From Ahrensia sp. (GTDB taxonomy: Bacteria > Pseudomonadota > Alphaproteobacteria > Rhizobiales > Rhizobiaceae): 64,000 nt of DNA. Position numbers and translations under genes: made by a program. The notes beneath the pieces were generated by a model. It did no database searches. It saw only the letters and a list, made by a program, of their open reading frames with translations, and was not told the origin of the DNA. This document shows, in pieces, positions 49,603-58,341 of the stretch (positions are counted from its first letter, which is position 1; the number at the start of each line of letters is the position of its first letter). The stretch spans positions 310,001 to 374,000 of the forward strand of contig PAKZ01000009.1 of the NCBI GenBank assembly GCA_002706335.1, in the 5' to 3' direction.

Positions 49603-51032
49603 CGAGCGACGCGCTCCGTTACTATATTGGCGGCCAATGGGTCGACCCGCTCGGCCGGGATTCGATGGCAATCATGAACCCCGCGACCGAAGAGCGCATT
49701 GGCACCGTCTCGCTCGGTTCGTCGGCGGATGTGGAGCGCGCCGTGGAGGCCGCCACGGACGCCTTTGAAACCTTTGGACGCTGGTCGAAGGTGGACCGCC
49801 TCGCCTTGCTGCGCCGGATCCGCGATCTGACGGCCGAGCGGCGCGAGGACCTCGCCCAGGCCATCTCGCTTGAGATGGGCGCGCCGATCACCATGGCGCG
49901 CGAGATGCAGGCTGAGGCCGGGGTCGGCCACGCCGAAGGATTCATCGAGGCGCTTGAGGCGCAGGAGGAACGCTGGACCCTGTCGAATGGCGATACGCTG
50001 TTGCGGGAGCCTATCGGGCCCGCTGGCCTGATCACGCCGTGGAACTGGCCGATCAACCAGATCGCGCTCAAGGTGTTGCCCGCTCTCGCGACCGGATGTC
50101 CCGCGATCCTGAAACCGTCCGAGCACACGCCGCTTTCTGCCCTTGTCTTTGCCGGGATCCTGCATGATGCGGGCGTGCCGGCGGGTGCATTCGCTCTCAT
50201 CAGCGGAACGGGCCCTGAAGTGGGCGACGCGATCGCGCGCCATCCGGATCTCGCCATGGTGTCGTTCACCGGATCGACCCGCGCCGGCGTGTCGGTCAGC
50301 AAATCCGCGGCTGACAGCGTCAAGCGCGTGACGCTTGAGTTGGGAGGCAAGTCCCCGAACCTCGTCTTTGCCGATTGCGGCGCCGACCTGGAAACCCGCG
50401 TTCGTGCATCGGTCGCCGAGTGTTTCCTTAATACCGGCCAGTCCTGCGACGCGCCCACGCGCCTTGTCGTCGAGCGCGCCTGCTACGACGAGGTGGTGGA
50501 GATTGCCCGCGCCGCCGCCGAAGAGACCAAGGTCGGAGATCCCGGTGCCGAGGGTGACCATATCGGCCCGCTTTTCGACCGGCTGCAATGGGACCGCGTG
50601 CAGGAGCGCATCGCGAAAGGCATCGCCGAAGGAGCCCGCCTCGTCGCGGGCGGTCCCGGTCGGCCCGAGGGCCTGAACCAGGGATGGTATGCCCGGCCAA
50701 CCGTATTCGCCGATGTCCGAAACGATATGGCGATTGCGAGAGAAGAAATCTTCGGCCCCGTCCTGTCGATCATTTCGGCACAGGACGAAGACGAGGCAAT
50801 CGCCATCGCAAACGACACGCCATATGGCCTTGCCGCCTATGTCCAGACGGGCGATCCGGTAAGGGCCGAACGCGTCGCGAAGCGGCTGCGCGCGGGCGCG
50901 GTCCACTTGAACGGCGGCGGCCTTGGCTGGGGCACGCCGTTCGGCGGTTACAAGGCCTCCGGAAACGGCCGCGAGGGCGGCACACTCGGGCTTGAGGACT
51001 ACCAGGAAGTGAAGAGCCTGCACTTCGGCTGA
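49599..51032 (+). CDS. NAD(P)-dependent aldehyde dehydrogenase
   Basis: 477 residues, standard length. Signatures: TPWNWPINQIALKVLPALAT, KPSEHTPLSALVFAGILHDA, the glutamate motif LELGGKSPNLVF, the catalytic cysteine in LNTGQSCDAPTRLVVE, and EEIFGPVLSI. The protein ends LEDYQEVKSLHFG. It is the last gene of the dioxygenase unit and would oxidise an aldehyde product to an acid. Aldehyde specificity cannot be read from the sequence. Confidence 0.93.
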   Translation: MTSDALRYYIGGQWVDPLGRDSMAIMNPATEERIGTVSLGSSADVERAVEAATDAFETFGRWSKVDRLALLRRIRDLTAERREDLAQAISLEMGAPITMAREMQAEAGVGHAEGFIEALEAQEERWTLSNGDTLLREPIGPAGLITPWNWPINQIALKVLPALATGCPAILKPSEHTPLSALVFAGILHDAGVPAGAFALISGTGPEVGDAIARHPDLAMVSFTGSTRAGVSVSKSAADSVKRVTLELGGKSPNLVFADCGADLETRVRASVAECFLNTGQSCDAPTRLVVERACYDEVVEIARAAAEETKVGDPGAEGDHIGPLFDRLQWDRVQERIAKGIAEGARLVAGGPGRPEGLNQGWYARPTVFADVRNDMAIAREEIFGPVLSIISAQDEDEAIAIANDTPYGLAAYVQTGDPVRAERVAKRLRAGAVHLNGGGLGWGTPFGGYKASGNGREGGTLGLEDYQEVKSLHFG

Positions 51033-51124
51033 CGCCGCGGCCGTTTTGGACTGACAGGAACTCCTGGCGCCTCACCTTTCGTTATCCGCTTACAGCCATG
51101 TCCGAAAAAACGTCCATTGACGAC

Positions 51125-51151
51125 GGGGCGCGAGCGCGTCGGTCGCGCCCC
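51125..51151. other. GC-rich stem-loop downstream of the aldehyde dehydrogenase gene
   Basis: GGGGCGCGA (51125-51133) pairs with TCGCGCCCC (51143-51151), 9-base loop. It lies about 90 bases after the stop and no T-run follows, so it is at best a factor-assisted terminator or mRNA end. Confidence 0.4.
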
Positions 51152-51273
51152 TCGCGGATGAAACCATCGCCATTCGGCTTCAGCTTTCCCGATTTCCTAT
51201 ACGGTAAAATAATACCTCATTGTTAACTCATTGAATTTTCTTTTCTTTCTGAGAATAACACGTGAAACAGTGC

Positions 51274-51302
51274 TTGACGCCGGCCCAAATCCCGCCTATT
51301 GC
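51274..51302 (+). promoter_or_regulatory. Promoter of rplM-rpsI
   Basis: -35 TTGACG (preceded by C), 17-base spacer and -10 TATTGC. It lies about 125 bases before the rplM start, leaving a leader of about 115 bases. Confidence 0.6.
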
Positions 51303-51343
51303 ACCGCCAATCGCGCATGGACCCGTCCGGCGCGATTAAGTTT

Positions 51344-51405
51344 TTGCCGGAAATACCGGCAATCCAAGCAACAAGAAAAGCCCGATCCGGCCCCGCCGGT
51401 CCGGG
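51344..51405 (+). other. Structured rplM leader (two stem-loops)
   Basis: Stem-loop one: TTGCCGG-AAATA-CCGGCAA (51344-51362), seven perfect pairs. Stem-loop two: 51381-51405, CCCG and TCCGG-type arms with an internal 2x2 mismatch and a C-rich loop, ending about 20 bases before the start codon. Ribosomal protein operons often bind their own product at such leaders; that is inference here. Confidence 0.4.
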
Positions 51406-51427
51406 ATGATGAACAAGGAACACACCA

Positions 51428-51892
51428 ATGGGCACGTTCTCCCAGAAGCCCGCAGACGTGGTGAAGAAGTGGGTGCTGATCGACGCCGAAGGTCTCGTCG
51501 TCGGCCGTCTCGCATCCATCGTCGCCATGCGTCTCCGCGGCAAGCACAAAGCCACCTTCACCCCGCATGTCGATGACGGCGACAACGTCATCATCATCAA
51601 TGCCGACAAGGTCGCCTTCACCGGCAAGAAGCGTTGGGACAAGAAGTATTACTGGCACACCGGCCATCCCGGCGGCATCAAGGAACGCACGGCCGAGCAG
51701 CTGCTCGACGGCCGTTTCCCGGAGCGCGTCGTTGAAAAGGCCATCGAACGCATGATCCCGCGCGGCCCGCTCGGCCGTCGCCAGATGAAGAACCTGCGCG
51801 TCTATGCCGGCGCCGAACATCCGCACGAGGCGCAGCAGCCGGAAGTGCTGGACGTCGCCGCGCTCAACCCCAAGAACAAGAAGGTGGCCTGA
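51428..51892 (+). CDS. rplM: 50S ribosomal protein L13
   Basis: 154 residues, typical of the alphaproteobacterial form with the extended N-terminus [20 protein letters not shown]. Signatures: [20 protein letters not shown] and [20 protein letters not shown]. It is followed by rpsI after five bases, the near-universal L13-S9 pair. Confidence 0.98.
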   Translation: MGTFSQKPADVVKKWVLIDAEGLVVGRLASIVAMRLRGKHKATFTPHVDDGDNVIIINADKVAFTGKKRWDKKYYWHTGHPGGIKERTAEQLLDGRFPERVVEKAIERMIPRGPLGRRQMKNLRVYAGAEHPHEAQQPEVLDVAALNPKNKKVA

Positions 51893-51897
51893 TCACC

Positions 51898-52383
51898 ATG
51901 GCTGAATTGAACTCTCTCGAAGAACTCGGCGAAGCAGCCGGCACCGTTGCCGCCGAAGTCCAGGAAGCGCCTGTCCACGTCCAGAAGCTGGACGCCCATG
52001 GCCGCGCCTATGCCACCGGCAAGCGCAAGGACGCCGTCGCACGCGTCTGGATCAAGCCGGGCACCGGCCGCATCACGGTCGGCGGCAAGAACTTCACCGA
52101 CTATTTCGCGCGCCCGGTCCTGCAGATGGTCCTGCAGCAGCCGATCGTCGCGACCAACCGCGCCGGCCAGTACGACATCGACGTCACCGTCGCCGGTGGC
52201 GGTCTCTCCGGCCAGGCTGGCGCCGTGCGTCATGGCATCTCCAAGGCTCTCACCTATTACGAGCCGGAACTGCGCGGCATCCTCAAGAAGGGCGGCTTCC
52301 TGACCCGCGACAGCCGCGTCGTCGAGCGCAAGAAATACGGCAAGGCGAAAGCCCGCCGCTCGTTCCAGTTCTCCAAGCGCTAA
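51898..52383 (+). CDS. rpsI: 30S ribosomal protein S9
   Basis: 161 residues. Alphaproteobacterial S9 has an N-terminal extension of about 30 residues ([20 protein letters not shown]). The conserved region starts at [20 protein letters not shown] and ends with [11 protein letters not shown], whose C-terminal arginine reaches the P site. A strong terminator follows. A decayed copy of the 3' third of this gene is present at about 54500, beyond the acyltransferase. Confidence 0.98.
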   Translation: MAELNSLEELGEAAGTVAAEVQEAPVHVQKLDAHGRAYATGKRKDAVARVWIKPGTGRITVGGKNFTDYFARPVLQMVLQQPIVATNRAGQYDIDVTVAGGGLSGQAGAVRHGISKALTYYEPELRGILKKGGFLTRDSRVVERKKYGKAKARRSFQFSKR

Positions 52384-52408
52384 GGCGTTCGCGGAACATG
52401 TGATCATG

Positions 52409-52440
52409 AAGCGGGACCACGGTCCCGCTTTTTTTTCTTT
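52409..52440 (+). terminator. Intrinsic terminator of rplM-rpsI
   Basis: AAGCGGGACC (52409-52418) and GGTCCCGCTT (52421-52430), followed by TTTTTT-C-TTT. It isolates rpsI from the acyltransferase gene that follows. Confidence 0.9.
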
Positions 52441-52553
52441 CCTGACCGCCTTTCCCGCCGAAAACCCGAAAATGCAGCCGCCATGCGCCAGGTGCGGAGT
52501 CCGGACGTGCGGCAAGGCGCCATGTTCGGCTTAGGAAGAGCGGATGGCGGACG

Positions 52554-54488
52554 ATGCGCTACAGACCTGAAATCGACGGCCTTCGCGCCATCGCGGTCAT
52601 TCCCGTTATCCTTTTCCATGCCGGTTTCGGCTTCTTCGGCGGCGGCTTCATCGGCGTCGACGTCTTCTTCGTCATAAGCGGATATCTGATCACCGGCCTG
52701 CTGCTGGAGGAACTGGCCGGCGGCCAATTCTCGCTGCTGCGCTTCTACGAGCGTCGCGCGCGTCGCATCCTGCCGGCGCTGGCGGTCGTGGTGACAGCCT
52801 GCATTCCGTTCGCTCTTGCTTGGATGCACCCTCTGCAGATGGAGGATTTTTCGGCGAGCCTGATCGCCATCGTCCTATCCGCCTCAAACTTCCTTTTCTG
52901 GTATGAGAGCGGCTACTTCGCGCCGGCTGCCGACGAAAAGCCCCTGCTCCACACTTGGAGCCTCGCTGTCGAGGAACAGTTCTATATCTTCTTCCCGATC
53001 TTCCTGTTCGTGCTGTGGCGCTTCGCGAGAGACCGGACCTTTTTGACCGTCGCCGCGATTGCCGTAGCGAGCCTTCTGCTGAGCGAGTGGGGATGGCGGC
53101 ACTGGCCGACGGCCAATTTCTACCTGATGCCGACACGCGCCTGGGAGCTGTTTGCCGGCTCGCTTTGCGCGCAATGGTCCTTCCGCCGGGAGCAACGCCC
53201 GAACGGGCCGCTCGGCGCCTTCGGCCTTGCCCTGATCGTCGCTGCGGTTTTTCTGTTCGACGGCGACACGCCATTTCCGAGCGCGCTCGCCCTCGCGCCC
53301 GTTGTCGGCACCGCGCTGATCATCCTGTTCGCCGGCCCAGGCACCGCCGTTGCGCGGCTGCTGTCGTCGCGACTGCTGGTTGGCATCGGTCTGATCAGCT
53401 ACAGCGCCTATCTGTGGCACCAGCCACTGCTAGCCTTCGCGCGGGTCAGGTCCGCCGTCGCTCCCTCACTGTGGCTGATGGCATCGCTCGCAACGCTGTC
53501 CTTCGCGCTCGCCTATCTCAGCTGGCGCTTCGTCGAGCAGCCGTTTCGCAAGCGGTCGCCGGCGACGAAACGCGGCGGGACGATCAAGCTCGTCATTTTC
53601 GGCGCCGTCATTGGCGCGGCGCTCGCGGGTGTCGGTCTCGCCGGCGTGCTGTCCAAAGGCTTTCTCCACTCCTTCGAACCGTTCCCCTATGTCGCCGAAG
53701 ACGAGTTCAGGCTGCCGACGACCAAGACCGGCTACTGCTTTTACTTCGTCCTCAGGAGCGACCTGCCGGTCGGCGAGGAAGGACTGAATTGCTTCGTCGG
53801 TGATCCGGCAGCTCGCAAGGACGATATCCTGCTTTTTGGCGACTCCTTCGCGGGACACTGGGAGCCTTTCTTCGACGTCATCGGCCGCAAATATGGCCGC
53901 CGGATACATTCCGTCACCACGAACTGGTGCTTCCCGTCGCTGACCGACAACATCCCGGGTCCCCGCCCGCAAAATGTCGTCGACCAATGTCGCATCAACC
54001 GCGACTACCTCCGCAACAACGCATCCCGGTACGATATCATCGTCCTTTCGGCGCAGTGGAGCGGGATCGAAGAGAGCGGATTCACGCAGGACCTGTTCGA
54101 CCTGATCGACTTCCTGCTGGAGAACACCCGGGCGAGAATCGTTGTCATGGCGAGCCCGCTCGCTCTCGTCCGCAATACGGTCGAGAACTCGGTGCTGAGC
54201 GGTATGTTGCATGTCTCGCCGGACCCGAAATCGCAGGAAAGGATCGACGCGGTCCATCGGCGGATCGCCGCGGTCGCAAGCGGAAATGACCGAATCACGT
54301 TCCTCGACGAAAACGACCTGTTCGGCGACTATTTCGGATCGGGCGGTCTCGAAACGGCGGAAGGATACCTCTACTCGCTGGACGGCAAGCATATCAGCAT
54401 CTACGGATCGAAGGCCGCGGCGCGTCACGTTATCACAACGAGAAACCACTCATTCTTCTCCGCCCTGGCTCTGCCGCAGGACGATTAG
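52554..54488 (+). CDS. Acyltransferase 3/OafA type with C-terminal SGNH domain
   Basis: 644 residues. The N-terminal half is an acyltransferase-3 membrane domain with about ten helices. It starts RYRPEIDGLRAIAVIPVILF, and the catalytic histidine is in the FHAGFGFFGGGFIGVDVFFV segment; HTWSLAVEEQFYIFFPIFLF is also family-typical. After about residue 370 a periplasmic SGNH-hydrolase-like domain carries the nucleophile motif LLFGDSFAGHWEPF. Such proteins O-acetylate surface polysaccharide sugars. It sits alone after the rpsI terminator and is followed by a decayed rpsI fragment, so it looks acquired. Confidence 0.92.
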   Translation: MRYRPEIDGLRAIAVIPVILFHAGFGFFGGGFIGVDVFFVISGYLITGLLLEELAGGQFSLLRFYERRARRILPALAVVVTACIPFALAWMHPLQMEDFSASLIAIVLSASNFLFWYESGYFAPAADEKPLLHTWSLAVEEQFYIFFPIFLFVLWRFARDRTFLTVAAIAVASLLLSEWGWRHWPTANFYLMPTRAWELFAGSLCAQWSFRREQRPNGPLGAFGLALIVAAVFLFDGDTPFPSALALAPVVGTALIILFAGPGTAVARLLSSRLLVGIGLISYSAYLWHQPLLAFARVRSAVAPSLWLMASLATLSFALAYLSWRFVEQPFRKRSPATKRGGTIKLVIFGAVIGAALAGVGLAGVLSKGFLHSFEPFPYVAEDEFRLPTTKTGYCFYFVLRSDLPVGEEGLNCFVGDPAARKDDILLFGDSFAGHWEPFFDVIGRKYGRRIHSVTTNWCFPSLTDNIPGPRPQNVVDQCRINRDYLRNNASRYDIIVLSAQWSGIEESGFTQDLFDLIDFLLENTRARIVVMASPLALVRNTVENSVLSGMLHVSPDPKSQERIDAVHRRIAAVASGNDRITFLDENDLFGDYFGSGGLETAEGYLYSLDGKHISIYGSKAAARHVITTRNHSFFSALALPQDD

Positions 54489-55071
54489 CGATCCGCCGCG
54501 CCGTGCGTCACGGCATCGCCAGGACGTTGGCCAGCTACGAGCCGGAACGGCGCGGGACCCTTCCTCGAGAAAGGCGGATTCCAGACCCGCGACAGCCGCG
54601 TCGTCATGGTCGCGAGCGGAACCCGTGACCATCTTTGCCGAAAGCGCAGCTTGGTACGACAATAACCTCGCATTCATGAAACGGTCTTTAGGCGCAGCCA
54701 TGAAGCGCGACGATAACATGTTCCGCCCGTCACATCCGGCTTTGGAGAGGATCCGTCGAGCGCCATTTTGCCCTTTCGTGGATCACTTGAAAGCGACCAA
54801 TTAGCTGGTGAAAGAGCAAAACACCGTTGCACTCGACGAATACAATAGTATTCTTTCAATGTGGGCGCTTTGAAAATCGAGACCAGCCAAAATGGCCGAG
54901 CCTCCGCAGCGATCCGATGTCAACTCCCAGTGCAAAAAAGCGGCTTGTCGCCTGGCCGATTTTATTGCGAAGAAACACATCGTTAGCGCCCGCTTGCAAC
55001 ACCATCTCCCTTGTCAGCGGCTTGCTGAATTTTCATACACAACCAGCCGATAAAGCGGGGACGTAACCAAC
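54489..55071. other. Gene-poor stretch with rpsI remnant
   Basis: 583 bases with no intact gene. The first 140 bases are the rpsI-like fragment. The rest is unrecognised and lower in GC, with a small palindrome GAATAC-N4-GTATTC (54838-54853) and what may be the promoter region for the GT25 gene. Confidence 0.6.
54499..54632 (+). pseudogene. Decayed 3' fragment of rpsI (S9)
   Basis: Bases 54499-54605 align with rpsI 52221-52323 (S9 residues 108-142) at roughly three quarters identity, including unbroken runs such as TACGAGCCGGAAC and GACCCGCGACAGCCGCGTCG. A four-base insertion breaks the frame. After a gap that removes the last 19 codons, GCGGAAC..GTGA.CAT (54616-54632) again matches the bases just after the rpsI stop (52391-52407, 15 or so of 17). 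It begins ten bases after the acyltransferase stop. Clearly a remnant, not a gene. Confidence 0.85.
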
Positions 55072-55857
55072 TTGCTTTCCAGCCTCAACATATCGGTATT
55101 ATTGATAAATCTTGATCGTTCCGCGGACCGTTTTACGCGTAGCGCGCAACAATTGGAAAAACTCGGCGTTAAATATCGCAGGGTATCTGCAGTAGACGGA
55201 CTTGAACTCGATCGAAAAAGTGTCGAGCTCTACTCCGCAACGGGGACTTGGTGGCGCACTGGGAGAGACTTGACCAATGCCGAGATTGGTTGCTTCCTCA
55301 GCCATCTGAACTGTTTGCAGATATTCCTCGACAGCGGCGAGGAACTTTGCCTGATCGTTGAAGACGATATCGAGTTTCGCGAAGATGCTGCCGGTACGAT
55401 CGATGCGACCGCAAGATGGCTGAAAAGCGAGAGCGATGTCGACCTGGTCCACCTCAGTCGACCCGTAAAGAAGTTACACCTTCAATTGCAGACATCATTC
55501 CCCGCGCTTGAAAAAGCCGGGATTTGCCATGCGCCTTATCTTCCCGTCACGACCGGGGCGATTCTATGGACCCGGCGCGGCGCGCAAACGTTTTTGTCCG
55601 ATACAGTCGCAATCCACGCACCCATCGACGAGCTTCTTCAATCATGGTCGGCGAAACGCGGAAAAAGCTACGCATACCTCGATCCGCCTGCTCAACAATT
55701 GGGTGTGGACAGTTTGATTGAGCAAGACCGCGAAGTCACAAAAAAATCCCGAGGTGTAGTCGGACAAATCGTTCGCTTTGTCGCCCGGGCCCCGGTGTAT
55801 GCCAATGCGCTTGTCCGAAAGCGTTCACCCCTGATGCACGGCCGATCGCAGAGTTAG
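55072..55857 (+). CDS. Glycosyltransferase family 25 protein
   Basis: 261 residues. GT25 enzymes transfer galactose or glucose in lipopolysaccharide and similar glycans. Signatures are SVLLINLDRSADRFTRSAQQ at the start, EIGCFLSHLNCLQIF, and the metal/nucleotide aspartates in LCLIVEDDIEFRED. The start is a TTG with a GGGGA-type site about ten bases before; no ATG lies near the conserved beginning. AT-richer than the core genes, as are the next two genes, pointing to transfer. It stands alone on the plus strand. Confidence 0.85.
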   Translation: MLSSLNISVLLINLDRSADRFTRSAQQLEKLGVKYRRVSAVDGLELDRKSVELYSATGTWWRTGRDLTNAEIGCFLSHLNCLQIFLDSGEELCLIVEDDIEFREDAAGTIDATARWLKSESDVDLVHLSRPVKKLHLQLQTSFPALEKAGICHAPYLPVTTGAILWTRRGAQTFLSDTVAIHAPIDELLQSWSAKRGKSYAYLDPPAQQLGVDSLIEQDREVTKKSRGVVGQIVRFVARAPVYANALVRKRSPLMHGRSQS

Positions 55858-56027
55858 GCGATACCAAAATCGCTGCTTGGTAATTGGATCCGAATCGTCA
55901 TGCGCCCTTGGGAAGCGCCTGAGCGCGAACGATGGGCAAGTGCCGTGTTGCATGACAGAGGCATCAACCTGGCGGGTCGACAAAATTCAGCGCCGGAGCC
56001 GGTAAGCATTCAAACGAGGAGAGCGTT

Positions 56028-57047
56028 TCACCGCTCGCCGGGCAGATCGAAAAGCCTTTGCAACGAACTTGAATCGACATATTCCTGCGAGATATCGGAA
56101 AAGAGTGAAAGGGGGCGGCCACTTTTCAGCGCACCCCAATAGACCTTGTATTCTTCACTATTATTCCAATGCAAATTATCGCGAACCGCGACCTCGACTT
56201 TTTCCCGAAAATCATGAAAGAACTTGAAATGAAGTAGGGCCGCTACGGTATTTGTTTTTTGAATATACTTGGGAGAAAGGGAATGCGCTGTCTTTATCAG
56301 CATTCCATCGCGCCATTTAAAAAATGAGTATTTCGACAGGTTTATCTTGTTTTTCCCGTCCTCGGATCTAAAAAACACCCGGTCGCGCACACCTCCCTCA
56401 ACCCCAAAGCCAGATCTTTTGCTCTGGAATTTATAAGTATCCAAGCCATCGAAATATTTACACGTATCGATAAACCGCTCCCCCTGCTTGTATCTTACCT
56501 CTCCCAAATCGAGCCGCGAATACATGTCGATCATGGGTGTATAGACGACCCCGTCACCGGCAGACTCCGCATCGGCTATCAATTCAAAAATGCTCCTGTT
56601 TTCGACACCCCGAAAGACCAGCAATTCATCGATGTCGACAAGCAAGACCCAACGCCCTTCGGCAACCAGGTCCCGCAACACATGGTTCACCCAATAGAGC
56701 CCACAGCGGGCCGACAGGTAGCTGCCATTCGCCTCAATCAACACAACATCATTTTGCTCAAGCAACAGATCCCTGGTGCCATCGGATGACATATTGTCGA
56801 TCGCGATGAAGCCCTCGACCCCTAATTCGCGATAGTACTGCAAGAAATAAGGAAGCCTGAGCGCCTCGTCTCGGCAGCAGAAAACAACGATTGGCCCACC
56901 GCTCTTGAACAACGAAGTTTTGTCACCGCCAATGATCGTTAATTCGGACTTATGTCGATCAATAAACGTTTTGTATTGAGAATTTAAGCGCCCATGGCGC
57001 ACATCCGCTAATTTTTTTCTTATTGCGCTCTCAAATATATCAAGCAT
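56028..57047 (-). CDS. Glycosyltransferase family 2-like protein
   Basis: 339 residues of the Glyco_tranf_2_4/GT92-like group. The nucleotide-sugar part reads IVVFCCRDEALRLPYFLQYY, then FIAIDNMSSDGTRDLLLEQN and the DxD motif in WVLLVDIDELLVFR. The C-terminal part contains KTAHSLSPKYIQKTNTVAAL and HFKFFHDFREKVEVA. The start is ATG 57047; a GTG at 57092 in frame is an alternative. Codon use is clearly more AT-rich than the chromosome average. Convergent with the GT25 gene and in line with the pyruvyl transferase. Confidence 0.82.
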   Translation of the reverse strand: MLDIFESAIRKKLADVRHGRLNSQYKTFIDRHKSELTIIGGDKTSLFKSGGPIVVFCCRDEALRLPYFLQYYRELGVEGFIAIDNMSSDGTRDLLLEQNDVVLIEANGSYLSARCGLYWVNHVLRDLVAEGRWVLLVDIDELLVFRGVENRSIFELIADAESAGDGVVYTPMIDMYSRLDLGEVRYKQGERFIDTCKYFDGLDTYKFQSKRSGFGVEGGVRDRVFFRSEDGKNKINLSKYSFFKWRDGMLIKTAHSLSPKYIQKTNTVAALLHFKFFHDFREKVEVAVRDNLHWNNSEEYKVYWGALKSGRPLSLFSDISQEYVDSSSLQRLFDLPGER

Positions 57048-57150
57048 GAGAGTCCGCAACCACGCAACATACACAAATGGACAGCGAAACACTCATCCCG
57101 AGAGAACAACCGCTACTTCATCATGATCCGGACGACAATCATCCCGATGT

Positions 57151-58341
57151 TCAATGAACATGATCGGTTTCGGTGCCGGACATAGCTTCCGACAACGCCC
57201 CTCTCAAGAAGGTTTCGGACCGTTCTCTCCACGCATCAAGCTTGGGAGTAATTTCCGAATAGTCAGGCTCGGTCAAGTCGATGCCCGAAGCGTTGATAGA
57301 TATGGCTCTATCTTCTGCGCCGACCTCTCGTAAGAGACTGAACATCCGTGAATCCCCGCTTTCCGCATCTTTGACGACAGAATAGAACGATTTCTTGAAT
57401 ATCAGGGAAAAGGCGGTCCCGTGCAAAGAGGTCGTAATCACAAAGGAGGCATCGCGGAACAGGCGCACATAATCTGTGGGACCGATCGCATTCAACATTT
57501 TTCCGCCTCGGCCACGATGAGGGTTTTTCTCGCTGAATATATAGATCACATCCAGTTTGGTCTGACGCTTGATGTCATCAATCAGCTCCACGATTTTCGG
57601 ATATGGATCGTATGCGTAAGTCGGAATGTAAGCCAGCAAGTACGGCTTTTCTTTTCTAATCGAAGACTCGTCAGCCAGGCGCTCCCACATGCCCGGATCG
57701 ACCAGCAAACTCGGATCGCACACGACCTCAGCGGACATTCCCGTCAGCGATCGAACCAATTTTTCCGCTGGTCGCTCCCGGACGGAGATCGCTTTGTACT
57801 TGGAGAGATGTGTGACGTAAGCTTGGCGATACGCGTCCGGTATCGTCTCGGTCGCAAAACATGCGGCATAAGAGGCTCGGGGTATATTGTCGGGCGCGAA
57901 ATCGCACATGAATATGGTGTCGCCAACGGCAAAACGCGGGTTCCAAACCTGATCGCTGCCCGTCAGATAGAAATCGTAAATCGGCGGTTGCGCCCTTAAT
58001 TCTCCCGCGGATTTGTATTTGACGGGAGATAGTTTCAGCTTGGTCTGGATAAACCTGTGCTTGAGATAGCGTGCTTTTTTCCGATCTCTTTTGATGCCGA
58101 GTATGCGCCTGCTCATGCTTTGGAAGAGATACCGCAAGTGGCCGCCTGGTCCTTGGCGGGACGCCTTCAAATCGACATCCTTGGCATCGCGGCGCTCGAA
58201 GTGCCATTTCGTTGGATAGAGGTAATCGATTATCTCTGCCTCAAATCCCAATTGCTCCAGCTTCTTCTGGGTTGCGAAAGCCTGGAGAACGCTCCCGCAA
58301 TTGGGGATGTGCATTGTTATGATGCCAATTTTCTTCGGCAC
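57151..58341 (-). CDS. Polysaccharide pyruvyl transferase family protein
   Basis: 396 residues. The GTG start gives MPKKIGIITMHIPNCGSVLQ, the typical beginning of the family (CsaB/WcaK/EpsI), followed by AFATQKKLEQLGFEAEIIDY. Further pieces: YDFYLTGSDQVWNPRFAVGD, KAISVRERPAEKLVRSLTG and FVITTSLHGTAFSLIF with the conserved serine-histidine region. Such enzymes add pyruvate ketals to surface polysaccharides, or act as related sugar transferases. The gene is followed by the GT2-like gene after about 100 bases, probably one transcript. Confidence 0.9.
   Translation of the reverse strand: MPKKIGIITMHIPNCGSVLQAFATQKKLEQLGFEAEIIDYLYPTKWHFERRDAKDVDLKASRQGPGGHLRYLFQSMSRRILGIKRDRKKARYLKHRFIQTKLKLSPVKYKSAGELRAQPPIYDFYLTGSDQVWNPRFAVGDTIFMCDFAPDNIPRASYAACFATETIPDAYRQAYVTHLSKYKAISVRERPAEKLVRSLTGMSAEVVCDPSLLVDPGMWERLADESSIRKEKPYLLAYIPTYAYDPYPKIVELIDDIKRQTKLDVIYIFSEKNPHRGRGGKMLNAIGPTDYVRLFRDASFVITTSLHGTAFSLIFKKSFYSVVKDAESGDSRMFSLLREVGAEDRAISINASGIDLTEPDYSEITPKLDAWRERSETFLRGALSEAMSGTETDHVH

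Larger units (their letters stand above)
51033..51427. other. Region between the aldehyde dehydrogenase gene and rplM
   Basis: 395 bases without a protein gene. The left part holds a GC-rich hairpin (51125-51151), the middle is AT-rich, and the right part holds the rplM promoter and a structured leader. Confidence 0.7.

Noticed and set aside
46694-51032. Calling the dioxygenase unit a carnitine biosynthesis operon
   Set aside because: The known hydroxy-trimethyllysine aldolase is PLP-dependent, whereas the aldolase here is the metal type, and the added dehydrogenase does not fit; substrate left open.
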